Origin: Planctomycetaceae bacterium
GTDB taxonomy: Bacteria; Planctomycetota; Planctomycetia; Planctomycetales; Planctomycetaceae
Direction: 5' to 3'
DNA: 64,000 nucleotides
Assembly: GCA_019636285.1 (NCBI GenBank)
Contig: JAHBXV010000005.1
Location: 140,218 to 204,217 of the forward strand
In this document: positions 54,509 through 64,000 of the stretch, piece by piece
How positions within the stretch are numbered: the first letter of the stretch is position 1
Layout of the letters: each line of letters starts with the position of its first letter
Notes under the pieces: model-generated
Told to the model about the DNA's origin: nothing
Database searches by the model: none
What the model saw: only the letters and a program-made list of their open reading frames with translations
Program-made: the position numbers and the translations under genes

Positions 54509-56761
54509 ATGTCCCGCATTTCCACGACGAACCGCAATCGAATGTCGATGACCGAAAACCCCGCCTTACAAATCATGACCCGTCTGCGGCGCAACGAGGC
54601 CAGGCACCTCGAACGCGCGCAGGCATCCGGAAGCCGACGTGTCTGGCCCGGAAAGCCATACCCGCTCGGGGCGACCTGGGAAGGCCATGGCGTCAACTTC
54701 GCCATCTACTCCGAGAACGCCACGAAGGTGGAGATCTGCCTCTTCGACTCGGCCGACAGCCCCGTCGAGTCCGAGCGCATCACGATGCCCGAACGCACCG
54801 ACTTCGTCTGGCACGCGTTTCTCCCCGACATCACCCCCGGGCAGCTCTACGGCTATCGGGTCCATGGGCCGTACGAGCCGAATCAGGGACACCGCTTCAA
54901 TCCGAACAAGGTGCTGCTCGACCCCTATGCCCGCCTGATCGGCCGCCGGGTTCGCTGGGACGATTCGCTGTTCGGCTACACGGTCGGTTCGCCCGACGAA
55001 GACCTCTCGTTCGACGAGCGCGACAGCGCCGCGTTCGCGCCCCTTGCCGCCGTCTGCGACTCGGGTTTCGCCTGGGGCGACGATCGCCCGCTCTCGATAC
55101 CAATGCACAAGTCGGTCATTTACGAGTTGCATGTCAAAGGGTTTACCGAGCGGCATCCCAAGGTGCCCGAGGCCCTGCGCGGCACCTATGCCGGCCTGGC
55201 CTCGACTCCATCCGTGCGCTACCTGAAACAGTTGGGCATCACCGCAGTCGAATTACTCCCCGTCCACCACTTCCTGCAAGATCGGCACCTCGTCGAAAAG
55301 GGCCTGGCAAACTACTGGGGCTACAACTCCATCGGCTACTTCTCGCCGCAGATCGGGTACGCGTCCGAAGGAACGCCGCTCGATGCCGTCCGCGAATTCA
55401 AATCGATGGTGCGAGGTCTCCACAAGGCGGGCATCGAGGTCATTCTCGATGTCGTCTACAACCACACCGCCGAAGGCAATCATCTCGGGCCGACTCTCTC
55501 CTTCCGCGGCATCGACAACTCCTCTTACTACCGCCTGATTAAGGAGCACCCCCGGTACTACATGGACTACACCGGGTGCGGCAACACGCTCAATGTGATG
55601 AATCCTCGTACGCTCCAGCTCATCATGGACAGCCTGCGGTACTGGATTACCGAAATGCACGTGGACGGGTTCCGGTTCGACCTGGCCAGCGCCCTCGCCC
55701 GCGAACTTCACGCCGTCGACAAGCTGGGTGCCTTCTTCGACATCATCCATCAGGACCCCGTCATTTCGCAGGTCAAGCTGATCGCGGAACCCTGGGACCT
55801 GGGCGAAGGGGGCTACATGGTCGGCAACTTCCCTCCCCAATGGTCCGAATGGAACGGAAAGTATCGCGACTGCATCCGCTCGTTCTGGAAAGGAGACGGC
55901 GGAGTCGTTTCCGAATTCGCCACCCGCTTCTGCGGCAGCAGCGATCTCTACGCGTGGAGCGGCCGCAAACCGCGGGCGAGCATCAACTTTGTCACCTGTC
56001 ACGATGGCTTCACCCTCGAAGACCTCGTCTCCTACGACCACAAGCACAACGAAGCCAACAAGGAAGACAACCGCGACGGAGCCGATCACAACATCAGTTG
56101 GAATTGCGGCGTCGAAGGCCCCACCACCAGCCGCGCCATTCTGGCGCTCCGCGACCGCAAGAAGCGCGCCATCCTCGCGACCCTGCTCTTCTCCCAAGGC
56201 GTTCCCATGCTGCTCGCCGGCGACGAATTCGGCCAGACGCAGGGTGGCAACAACAACGCCTACTGTCAGGACAACGAGATCACCTGGCTGAACTGGAATG
56301 CCACCCGCTTCAAACGCAACCAGGAACTCATCGAGTTCACCCGCAAAGCCATCCGCATCTTTCACGAACAGCCCGTCTTCCACCGCCGCAAGTTCTTCGC
56401 CGAACAGCCCTTCTCCGGAGACGAGGCCACCGACATCCTCTGGCTCAACCCGGATGGCACCGAGATGACCGAGGCGCAGTGGACGGCTGCCGACACGCGA
56501 GCGTTCGGCGTTGTATTGTTTGGCGATCAGATCGACATCGACGAAACCGGCGAGCCGATCAGCGGCGACACCCTGATGATCGCCTTCAATTCCGATCACC
56601 AGGCTTCGGTCGATTTCCAGCTTCCTCTCCTCGAGGAAGGGCTCTCCTGGGAACGCCTCCTCGACACCTTCGCCGCCAGCATGCCCAACGAACTTCTCGC
56701 CGACACCTACAAACTCCACCCCTGCTCCATGGCCGTCCTCCGCATCGCCACGTTCCAATAA
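54509..56761 (+). CDS. glgX: Glycogen debranching enzyme (isoamylase type)
   Basis: 750 residues; ATGs at 54542 or 54575 are alternative starts, as none has a good ribosome site. It hydrolyses alpha-1,6 branches of glycogen limit dextrins in the cytoplasm. The N-terminal CBM48 domain ([20 protein letters not shown]) is followed by a GH13 barrel: [14 protein letters not shown] (region I), [14 protein letters not shown] with the nucleophile aspartate (II), [13 protein letters not shown] with the acid glutamate (III), and [17 protein letters not shown] (IV), all intact. GWNCGVEG-type residues and the long loop with [11 protein letters not shown] are typical of GlgX. No other glycogen gene is adjacent. 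Confidence 0.96.
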   Translation: MSRISTTNRNRMSMTENPALQIMTRLRRNEARHLERAQASGSRRVWPGKPYPLGATWEGHGVNFAIYSENATKVEICLFDSADSPVESERITMPERTDFVWHAFLPDITPGQLYGYRVHGPYEPNQGHRFNPNKVLLDPYARLIGRRVRWDDSLFGYTVGSPDEDLSFDERDSAAFAPLAAVCDSGFAWGDDRPLSIPMHKSVIYELHVKGFTERHPKVPEALRGTYAGLASTPSVRYLKQLGITAVELLPVHHFLQDRHLVEKGLANYWGYNSIGYFSPQIGYASEGTPLDAVREFKSMVRGLHKAGIEVILDVVYNHTAEGNHLGPTLSFRGIDNSSYYRLIKEHPRYYMDYTGCGNTLNVMNPRTLQLIMDSLRYWITEMHVDGFRFDLASALARELHAVDKLGAFFDIIHQDPVISQVKLIAEPWDLGEGGYMVGNFPPQWSEWNGKYRDCIRSFWKGDGGVVSEFATRFCGSSDLYAWSGRKPRASINFVTCHDGFTLEDLVSYDHKHNEANKEDNRDGADHNISWNCGVEGPTTSRAILALRDRKKRAILATLLFSQGVPMLLAGDEFGQTQGGNNNAYCQDNEITWLNWNATRFKRNQELIEFTRKAIRIFHEQPVFHRRKFFAEQPFSGDEATDILWLNPDGTEMTEAQWTAADTRAFGVVLFGDQIDIDETGEPISGDTLMIAFNSDHQASVDFQLPLLEEGLSWERLLDTFAASMPNELLADTYKLHPCSMAVLRIATFQ

Positions 56762-56829
56762 CGAATCCGCCACCGCAGGTATTTTGGGGGGTCTCACAAA
56801 GCCGCCAAGACACAAAGAAGTCCAATCAA

Positions 56830-56878
56830 GGGTGGCCCCGGTTGCTCCGCAACCGGGGGGCCGCAGGCCCAAGAGGTT
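56830..56878. repeat. Left terminal inverted repeat of RAYT element (49 bp)
   Basis: Starts GGGTGGCCCCGGTTGCTC and ends CAGGCCCAAGAGGTT. It contains the hairpin CCCCGGTTGC-TCC-GCAACCGGGG. The reverse complement of 57473-57522 matches it with one mismatch (C/G in the loop) and one extra base. The two arms point inward and enclose the transposase gene. Confidence 0.9.
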
Positions 56879-56944
56879 AAAGCCCTGAATCGATTGATTT
56901 GCCCGTCATTGCCAAACGATCTGCCGAGAGCGAAACTCCCCGGC

Positions 56945-57457
56945 ATGGACAAGCGGCGAATCATCGATGACGCCCTCTACACCCATTTCGTGACATTCTC
57001 GGTGTCACAACGTCGGAAACTCCTGGATCACGATCACCCCAAACGAATCTTGCTGGGCGTGCTGAATCACCAGTTGCAATCATTCGCCGCAAAGTGCGTC
57101 GGGTTCGTCATCATGCCCGAGCATGTCCACGCTCTGATCTGGCTTCCCGAGACGGGTCAGCTCTTGCGATTCCTGCATGGCTGGAAACGAATGAGCAGTT
57201 TCACGATCCGGCAATGGTATCGGGAACACGCTCCGAACTATTGTGAGGAGTTTGGCGAGGGAGAGCGGTTCTGGAATCCGAAATACTATGCGTTTGAAGT
57301 CGACAACGAGGCGAAATTGGAAGAAAAGTTGGTCTATATACATCTGAATCCCGTGCGGCGGGATCTGGTGGGGCGACCGGAGGAGTGGCAGTGGAGCTCG
57401 GCACGCTGGTATATCGCGGGGCGTTCCGTCGGAGTACCAATCGAATGGGTGTGCTGA
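56945..57457 (+). CDS. REP-associated tyrosine transposase (RAYT, Y1/HUH type)
   Basis: 170 residues from ATG 56945. It has the Y1_Tnp pattern: THFVTFSVSQRRKLLDHDHP, VGFVIMPEHVHALIWLPETG with the metal-binding His-x-His, RFWNPKYYAFEV and, near residue 125, YIHLNPVRRDLVGRPEEWQW with the conserved region around the catalytic tyrosine. RAYTs are single-copy relatives of IS200/IS605 transposases that act on REP sequences. Here the gene lies exactly between two near-identical hairpin repeats of about 50 bp. The gene looks intact. Confidence 0.92.
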   Translation: MDKRRIIDDALYTHFVTFSVSQRRKLLDHDHPKRILLGVLNHQLQSFAAKCVGFVIMPEHVHALIWLPETGQLLRFLHGWKRMSSFTIRQWYREHAPNYCEEFGEGERFWNPKYYAFEVDNEAKLEEKLVYIHLNPVRRDLVGRPEEWQWSSARWYIAGRSVGVPIEWVC

Positions 57458-57472
57458 CGTAGCTGACGAGCA

Positions 57473-57522
57473 AACCTCTTGGGCCTGTCGGCCCCCCGGT
57501 TGCCGAGCAACCGGGGCCACCC
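57473..57522. repeat. Right terminal inverted repeat of RAYT element (50 bp)
   Basis: Begins AACCTCTTGGGCCTG 15 bases after the transposase stop and ends GGGGCCACCC. It contains CCCCGGTTGC-CGA-GCAACCGGGG and is the inverted near-copy of 56830-56878. The element between and including the two repeats is 693 bp. Confidence 0.9.
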
Positions 57523-57528
57523 CTTTTC

Positions 57529-57590
57529 TCATCTCCCCAGTCCCCCCGTCCCCCACTCTCCCTCTCCCCGCGTCGCCCCTCCCCCTCCCC
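57529..57590 (+). repeat. Cytosine/pyrimidine-rich tract
   Basis: C/T-rich run (CATCTCCCCAGTCCCCC, then CTCTCCCCGCGTCGCCCC) directly ahead of the histidine kinase gene at 57604. It resembles three other intergenic tracts in the window. Confidence 0.6.
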
Positions 57591-57603
57591 GACCGGTGCT
57601 CTC

Positions 57604-58968
57604 GTGCGTCACCCCATCCAACGCCAGCTCCTCATCCCGCTGCTCACGGCTCAGTTGACGGTCGTTATCGGCATCGCATTCGGGGCCGTCTGGGGCAATA
57701 TCGCGCGGACGACGGCTGAACTCGACGCACGCCGGAATGAGGTCGTCGCGGTCCTGCAGAATGCCCGCTTTCCCTTGTCAGGCACCGTGCTTGAGCAAAT
57801 GTCCCGTCTGTCCGGGCATCACTTCATTGTCTGGAATCCCGGTCGCGACACGTTTTCCGAGTCGTCACTGGGGCTGTCGCCGAAAGACCTCGATCAGGCC
57901 GAACCGCAATTACGCGACGCCCTGCGGACAGGTAGCCCCCTTCAAACCCTGATGCTCCCGCAGGGGGAATTCTTCGTCGTGGCCACGCAATCGGCCGGCC
58001 AACCCAGCGATGTGGTTCTCGTGCTGACTTCGCAGGCGTCGGTGGCGGCCGCCCGCTGGGATGCCATCTGGCCCCCGCTGGCAATTGGTGGCGGCACGCT
58101 GCTGCTGCTCATTCCCTGGTTGCTGGCCGTCACGCGCGGCTGGTCGCGGCGAATCGGCGCCATTCAGCGGGAGGTCGCCGAAATCGCGAGGGGAAATCCG
58201 GTGTCCCCCGAACCGCTCTCGCCGAGACACGACGAACTCTCGGCTCTCATGGCCGATATCGCCACCATGGATGCCCGCCTGCGCGAACTCCAGCAGGAAA
58301 ATCTCCAATTGGAGCGCGAACGCCTGGTCGCCCAGCTCGCGGCTGGCTTTGCCCATCAGTTCCGCAACGCGGCTGCTGGCGTGTCGCTCGCCCTGCAACT
58401 GCATGTCAGCCGCTGTCAGTCGCCCCGCGATGGCAGCCTCGACGTCGCCCTCAAACAACTGGCCCTGCTCGAAGCCGAAGTTCGCGGCATTCTTTCGCTG
58501 GGCCGTAAAACGCAGTCCCCCCACGAACCGCTGCTGGCCGACTCACTATTAGACGACGCTGTCGATCTCATTTCTCCGTCGCTCAAGCATCACGGCATTC
58601 GTGTTGACCGCGAGCCAGACGCAACCCGTTCGCGCGTGATGGGAGCCCGCGACAGCCTGCTCGCCGCCGTGCTCAATCTGATTCTCAACGCCATCGACGC
58701 GGCTGGCCCCCAGGGGACCGTGCAACTGGACATCGCCACGAACGAAACCAGCGCCGCCTTCGTCGTTCGCGACAACGGACGCGGACCGCCACCCGAGATC
58801 GCCTCCCGACTCGCCGAGCCCTTCGTCACCTCGAAGCCGGACGGCGTCGGCCTCGGCCTCGCCATCGTCACCGAAGTCGCCCGCGCTCACGGCGGCCATC
58901 TGGACTGGCGGCGCGACGGCGATTGGACAACGATGGAACTCTGGATCCCCCGCGCACAAAGCAACTGA
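57604..58968 (+). CDS. Membrane sensor histidine kinase (HAMP)
   Basis: 454 residues from a GTG at 57604. There are two membrane helices, about residues 10-32 (IPLLTAQLTVVIGIAFGAVW) and 153-172 (PLAIGGGTLLLLIPWLLAV), with a periplasmic sensor domain between them. A HAMP linker and coiled coil precede the phosphoacceptor AAGFAHQFRNAAAGVSLALQ with the histidine near residue 251. The ATPase has LNLILNAIDAAGPQG, VRDNGRGPPPEIASRLAEPF and GVGLGLAIVTEVARAHGG. It is the first gene of a three-gene unit with a small membrane protein and an NtrC-type regulator, presumably its partner. Confidence 0.93.
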   Translation: MRHPIQRQLLIPLLTAQLTVVIGIAFGAVWGNIARTTAELDARRNEVVAVLQNARFPLSGTVLEQMSRLSGHHFIVWNPGRDTFSESSLGLSPKDLDQAEPQLRDALRTGSPLQTLMLPQGEFFVVATQSAGQPSDVVLVLTSQASVAAARWDAIWPPLAIGGGTLLLLIPWLLAVTRGWSRRIGAIQREVAEIARGNPVSPEPLSPRHDELSALMADIATMDARLRELQQENLQLERERLVAQLAAGFAHQFRNAAAGVSLALQLHVSRCQSPRDGSLDVALKQLALLEAEVRGILSLGRKTQSPHEPLLADSLLDDAVDLISPSLKHHGIRVDREPDATRSRVMGARDSLLAAVLNLILNAIDAAGPQGTVQLDIATNETSAAFVVRDNGRGPPPEIASRLAEPFVTSKPDGVGLGLAIVTEVARAHGGHLDWRRDGDWTTMELWIPRAQSN

Positions 58969-59018
58969 CCCCAGGCACAGCTTGTGGCTGTGTCAGCGGT
59001 GGGATAAGGATGTCTGGC

Positions 59019-59270
59019 ATGAGCACGTTAGGTCGTCCCTACTCGATTCAGAGATTCGCCGCTGTCGCGTCGGGATGCTTTGTCATCGCATTGGCCCAGT
59101 ATCTGGCTGGTTGGTGGCAAGCAGCGGTAGCCGTCAGCATTCTCGCGCCGATCACGCTGGTTGCCTTGGCGCTCCGCCGAATCCAACAAACCCACGCCGA
59201 CCTGCCCCATCCAGCCCTACCTCCACACGGGCGAGACCGTTCAGAAATGCTTCACGGCGATTCTCAGTAA
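59019..59270 (+). CDS. Small two-helix membrane protein
   Basis: 83 residues from ATG 59019, with AAGG 9 bases upstream (an ATG at 59010 is also in frame). Two adjacent hydrophobic helices, FAAVASGCFVIALAQYLAG and AAVAVSILAPITLVALALR, are followed by a polar tail (HADLPHPALPPHGRDRSEML). I know no family. It lies between the histidine kinase (50 bases) and the NtrC-type regulator (104 bases) on the same strand, so a role as accessory or modulator of the kinase is an inference from position. Confidence 0.7.
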   Translation: MSTLGRPYSIQRFAAVASGCFVIALAQYLAGWWQAAVAVSILAPITLVALALRRIQQTHADLPHPALPPHGRDRSEMLHGDSQ

Positions 59271-59374
59271 CACGTTTGAATCTTGAGGGCAAAATCGTGA
59301 TGGCCAGTGCCGTCCCGACGGCGTCTTCCGCCTCTTTACCTGACCCTCAACCATCAACCCTAAACCATCGACCA

Positions 59375-60787
59375 ATGAACAACGTCCTCGTCATCGACGA
59401 CGAACCCGCCATCTGCTGGAGCATCCGCGAAGCTCTTACAGATCGCGGCTTCAACGTCGATTCCGTCGGATCGATCGAACAAGCCTGGTCGCGCCTGGAA
59501 ACCTTTGAGCCTGGCGCGATTGTCCTCGACGTCCGCCTGCCCGGTCAGGATGGCTTATCCGCTCTTCCTGACTTCCGACAGCGCCTCCCCGATGTCCCCG
59601 TCATTGTGATAACTGCGTTTGGCGACCTGCCGACCGCCGTCGCCGCCCTGGGGCAACAGGCGTTCGAGTATGTGACGAAGCCCTTCAATCTCGCCAAGTT
59701 CACCGAGACCGTCGAACGGGCCGTCTCGCAGTCGCGCGTCACTCCCGAGCGAACGCAAACCGAACCAATCACGAGCGCGCTCATCGGCCGCGGACAGGCC
59801 ATGCAGCAGGTCTTCCGCGACATTGCCCTCGTCGCCGAGACTGACTTCCCCGTCCTCATTCTCGGCGAAACCGGCGTGGGCAAGGACGTCGTCGCTCGCG
59901 AGATCCATCGCTACAGCCGCCGCGCGCGCGAGTCGTTCATCCCTGTCTGCCCCGCCGCCCTCAGCCCGGCCCTTGTCGAAAGCGAACTCTTCGGCCACGT
60001 CCGCGGCGCCTACACCGGGGCTGTCGAAGGACGGGCGGGCCTGTTTGAACTCGCCGATCGGGGCACGCTGTTCCTCGACGAAATCGCCGAAACGCCGCTC
60101 GAAATCCAGGTTAAGCTGCTCCGCGTTCTCGAGTCGCGTCAGTTCCGCCCCGTCGGCAGCGGTCTCGAAAAGCCCACCGGCGCTCGCTTTATCGCCGCCA
60201 CCAATCGTGATCTCACAAAGCTCGTGCGGGAGGGGACGTTTCGCGAAGACCTGCTCCATCGTCTGAAGACCTTCACGATTGTCGTTCCGCCGCTTCGCGA
60301 GCGCCGCGAAGACATTCCGCTCTTGGTCGAGCACTTCCTCTCGCTCGGCCCCAAAGAACTCGCCCCGGCCGGATTGGATCCTTCGTTCCTCGACGAAGTC
60401 CAGCGCCGCGATTGGCCCGGCAACGTGCGCGAATTGCGTCACGCGACGGAACGCGCTGTCGTCCTGGCACGCGGAGGCCTCCTGCGTCGCGAGCACCTCC
60501 CGTCGCCGCTCGAATCCAGCGTCCCAGGCGCGCCGACAGACGTCGATCAGGAGCTACTCCAGGCCACCATCCGCTGGGCCCGCGCTCAGATGGCCGACGG
60601 AAACCTCGGCGACGATTCGCGCTTGCTCGCGCGCTTCCTGCAACTGGCCGAGAAGGGCCTCCTGGGAGAAGTCCTCTCCGCCGCCAGTCAGAACCGCACC
60701 CTTGCCGCCCGCTGGCTCGGCCTCGACCGCACCACTCTCCGCACAAAGCTCAAACAACTCTTCGGCGAAAGCGTCGATACGCCGTAA
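59375..60787 (+). CDS. NtrC-type sigma-54 response regulator
   Basis: 470 residues from the ATG at 59375; the frame is open further left but only this start gives a canonical receiver ([20 protein letters not shown]). The phosphoacceptor is aspartate 52 ([11 protein letters not shown]) and the lysine is in YVTKPFN. The AAA+ domain has [15 protein letters not shown] (Walker A), [17 protein letters not shown] as a variant GAFTGA loop for sigma-54 contact, [11 protein letters not shown] (Walker B), and the arginine-finger region. A Fis-type helix-turn-helix closes it ([19 protein letters not shown]). It probably responds to the histidine kinase two genes upstream; targets are unknown. Confidence 0.95.
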   Translation: MNNVLVIDDEPAICWSIREALTDRGFNVDSVGSIEQAWSRLETFEPGAIVLDVRLPGQDGLSALPDFRQRLPDVPVIVITAFGDLPTAVAALGQQAFEYVTKPFNLAKFTETVERAVSQSRVTPERTQTEPITSALIGRGQAMQQVFRDIALVAETDFPVLILGETGVGKDVVAREIHRYSRRARESFIPVCPAALSPALVESELFGHVRGAYTGAVEGRAGLFELADRGTLFLDEIAETPLEIQVKLLRVLESRQFRPVGSGLEKPTGARFIAATNRDLTKLVREGTFREDLLHRLKTFTIVVPPLRERREDIPLLVEHFLSLGPKELAPAGLDPSFLDEVQRRDWPGNVRELRHATERAVVLARGGLLRREHLPSPLESSVPGAPTDVDQELLQATIRWARAQMADGNLGDDSRLLARFLQLAEKGLLGEVLSAASQNRTLAARWLGLDRTTLRTKLKQLFGESVDTP

Positions 60788-60810
60788 AGCCGTTTCTTCC
60801 TCTTGTCTTC

Positions 60811-60849
60811 CACCAACCACGAACCACCACCCACCAACCACTCTCCCTC
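60811..60849 (-). repeat. G/T-rich tract after the DUF1559 stop
   Basis: Read on the minus strand the tract is a run of TGGTTGGTGGGTGGTGG type, starting right after the DUF1559 stop codon. A near-copy lies after the stop of the Gfo/Idh/MocA gene at 62154-62194. Both can form two-tier G-quadruplexes in the mRNA. Confidence 0.6.
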
Positions 60850-61866
<1,017 letters not shown>

Positions 61867-62081
61867 GCTCGACTCCCGGATTGCCCTCGATCCGCCACTC
61901 GTGTCGAGCAGGGCTAATCGCAAACCGGGTGCCGCGCGAAACCTGCCACTCTCCTTTTTCCAACGAGATCGTCATCCACGGGTTTCCGCGACGTTTGAAG
62001 TTCGTCGGCCATCCCCGTCGAAGCATCGAACCTGGCGACTTTCTCGCCACGCGCGACGAACACTTCCCCACCCTCCCCACC

Positions 62082-62126
62082 AAAAAAGAAAAGGGGCAGG
62101 AACGATCCAAGACCATTCCCACCCCT
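62082..62126 (-). terminator. Rho-independent terminator after Gfo/Idh/MocA gene
   Basis: On the minus strand a stem of AGGGG and GGGAA with TTCC and CCCCT (arms 62116-62126 and 62092-62102, a 2-base internal mismatch) is followed by TTTTCTTTTTT (62092 down to 62082). It ends transcription from the oxidoreductase whose stop is at 62197. Confidence 0.75.
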
Positions 62127-62153
62127 CCGTATGCACCGACTCGTCTTCTCTTC

Positions 62154-62194
62154 GCACCAACCACCACCCACTACCCACCAACCACTCTCTTCCC
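62154..62194 (-). repeat. G/T-rich tract after the Gfo/Idh/MocA stop
   Basis: On the minus strand it reads GGTTGGTGGGTAGTGGG and then TGGTGGTTGG. It is closely similar to 60811-60849 and likewise begins within a few bases of a stop codon. Confidence 0.6.
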
Positions 62195-62196
62195 CC

Positions 62197-63567
<1,371 letters not shown>

Positions 63568-64000
63568 GTTGCAAACTCCTGTCGGTGTGAATTCGTTTGG
63601 GCGTCAACGGTATTTCTGGACCGAAACCGGCGAGCACCCGGAATTCTACCCCATCCCCACCCGCCAAAAGTAGCCGAAACCCCGCCACCGCCCCCCCTAG
63701 CCGCGACCCGACGGCAAGCGCTCGCCTTCATCTTCCTCACCCCATCTCCCCTCTCCGTGTCTCCCCCTCCCGCAAATGCGCACCCCCGCGCCATAGGACG
63801 AAGGGACGCAACGAGCTAGCCCGCGAGCGAATCATCTCGCGCCGGAGCATCCCCTCCGGGCCAGATCGGGGCCCACATTTCCCAGCGGGGCTCACCCCCC
63901 TCTGGAGGCGCGCGAGGACCGCGCGCTGCCTGACGTCAGGTACTTATTCGCACACCCGTGCGAACCCCTGATCAACGCCAAACGGAACTCCGGCGGACCG
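63568..64000. other. 433-bp right-end region: C-rich tract and hairpin array
   Basis: No gene is supported, though a gene could enter from the right edge. A pyrimidine-rich tract lies at 63731-63773. From 63822 to 63964 there is a close series of perfect hairpins: CGCGAG/CTCGCG, CCGGAG/CTCCGG, GGGCC/GGCCC, GGGG/CCCC, GCGCGC/GCGCGC, the palindrome CCTGACGTCAGG (63929-63940) and TTCGCAC/GTGCGAA (63947-63964). The array resembles a structured RNA or a dispersed repeat. Confidence 0.5.

Noticed and set aside
52648..55542. 964-codon plus-strand open frame
   Set aside because: It is antisense to the FHA-GAF histidine kinase and then overlaps glgX in another frame. Its translation is low-complexity and Arg/Pro/His-rich, with no family resemblance; a typical shadow in GC-rich DNA.
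55253..56872. 539-codon minus-strand open frame
   Set aside because: Antisense to glgX over its catalytic core; codon-position shadow.

Overview
The window looks like a chromosome segment of a member of Planctomycetota (order Planctomycetales or close). This rests on the protein families rather than on any rRNA: three DUF1501 proteins, two DUF1549/DUF1553 cytochromes, a WD40 protein with a planctomycete-type cytochrome domain, a TIGR03790 protein, a DUF1559 pseudopilin, PQQ-like beta-propellers, Tat-exported Gfo/Idh/MocA oxidoreductases, a Ser/Thr kinase with the planctomycete N-terminal region, and a HisA/HisF-related protein of the one-carbon type. Base composition is high-GC for most of the window, with visibly lower-GC stretches around 25.6-29.4 kb, 36.7-37.6 kb and 49.8-52.3 kb. 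No rRNA or CRISPR array is present. One tRNA, tRNA-Leu(CAA), was found.

Layout. 1-13.9 kb is one long minus-strand run of exported proteins: DNRLRE protein, DUF1501, IPT/PPC domain protein, DUF1549/DUF1553 cytochrome, cytochrome-WD40 protein, PQQ propeller, a second DUF1501, and a TIGR03790 protein running off the left edge. 14.2-23.2 kb holds a Gfo/Idh/MocA oxidoreductase and a HEAT-repeat protein (+), then an amidohydrolase, a small unknown protein, a membrane Ser/Thr kinase and a sialate O-acetylesterase (-). 23.6-25.6 kb has a membrane-anchored AAA ATPase and a toxin-antitoxin pair whose ParE-type toxin is cut off. Four lower-GC minus-strand genes of unknown function follow, up to 29.3 kb. 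29.5-39.5 kb is mostly plus-strand housekeeping and metabolism: PhoD phosphatase, a large unknown membrane protein, a 3-hydroxyisobutyrate dehydrogenase-like enzyme, DapA, a GspE-like protein with broken nucleotide-binding motifs, a small basic putative DNA-binding protein, the HisA/HisF relative (-) and MoaC. 39.6-42.9 kb has two propeller proteins (-). 43.0-49.7 kb is a second DUF1549/DUF1501 cluster with a PQQ propeller and a free-standing cytochrome domain. 49.8-52.5 kb carries an AAA ATPase/DUF4435 pair resembling the PARIS anti-phage system, bracketed by a short inverted repeat, next to tRNA-Leu. 52.5-60.8 kb has an FHA-GAF histidine kinase, GlgX, a REP-type transposase inside a pair of about 50-bp inverted repeats, and a histidine kinase/small membrane protein/NtrC-type regulator operon. 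The right end has a DUF1559 pseudopilin, a second Gfo/Idh/MocA oxidoreductase, and an unexplained hairpin-rich stretch.

How the genes may work together. The two cytochrome/DUF1501 clusters probably act outside the inner membrane; their chemistry is not known. The histidine kinase, small membrane protein and sigma-54 activator look like one signalling unit. The AAA/DUF4435 pair is the strongest candidate for a defence system. The most unusual single observations are the GspE-like protein lacking the Walker A lysine and Walker B glutamate, the transposase boxed by near-identical inverted repeats, and the toxin gene truncated exactly where a lower-GC gene block begins.
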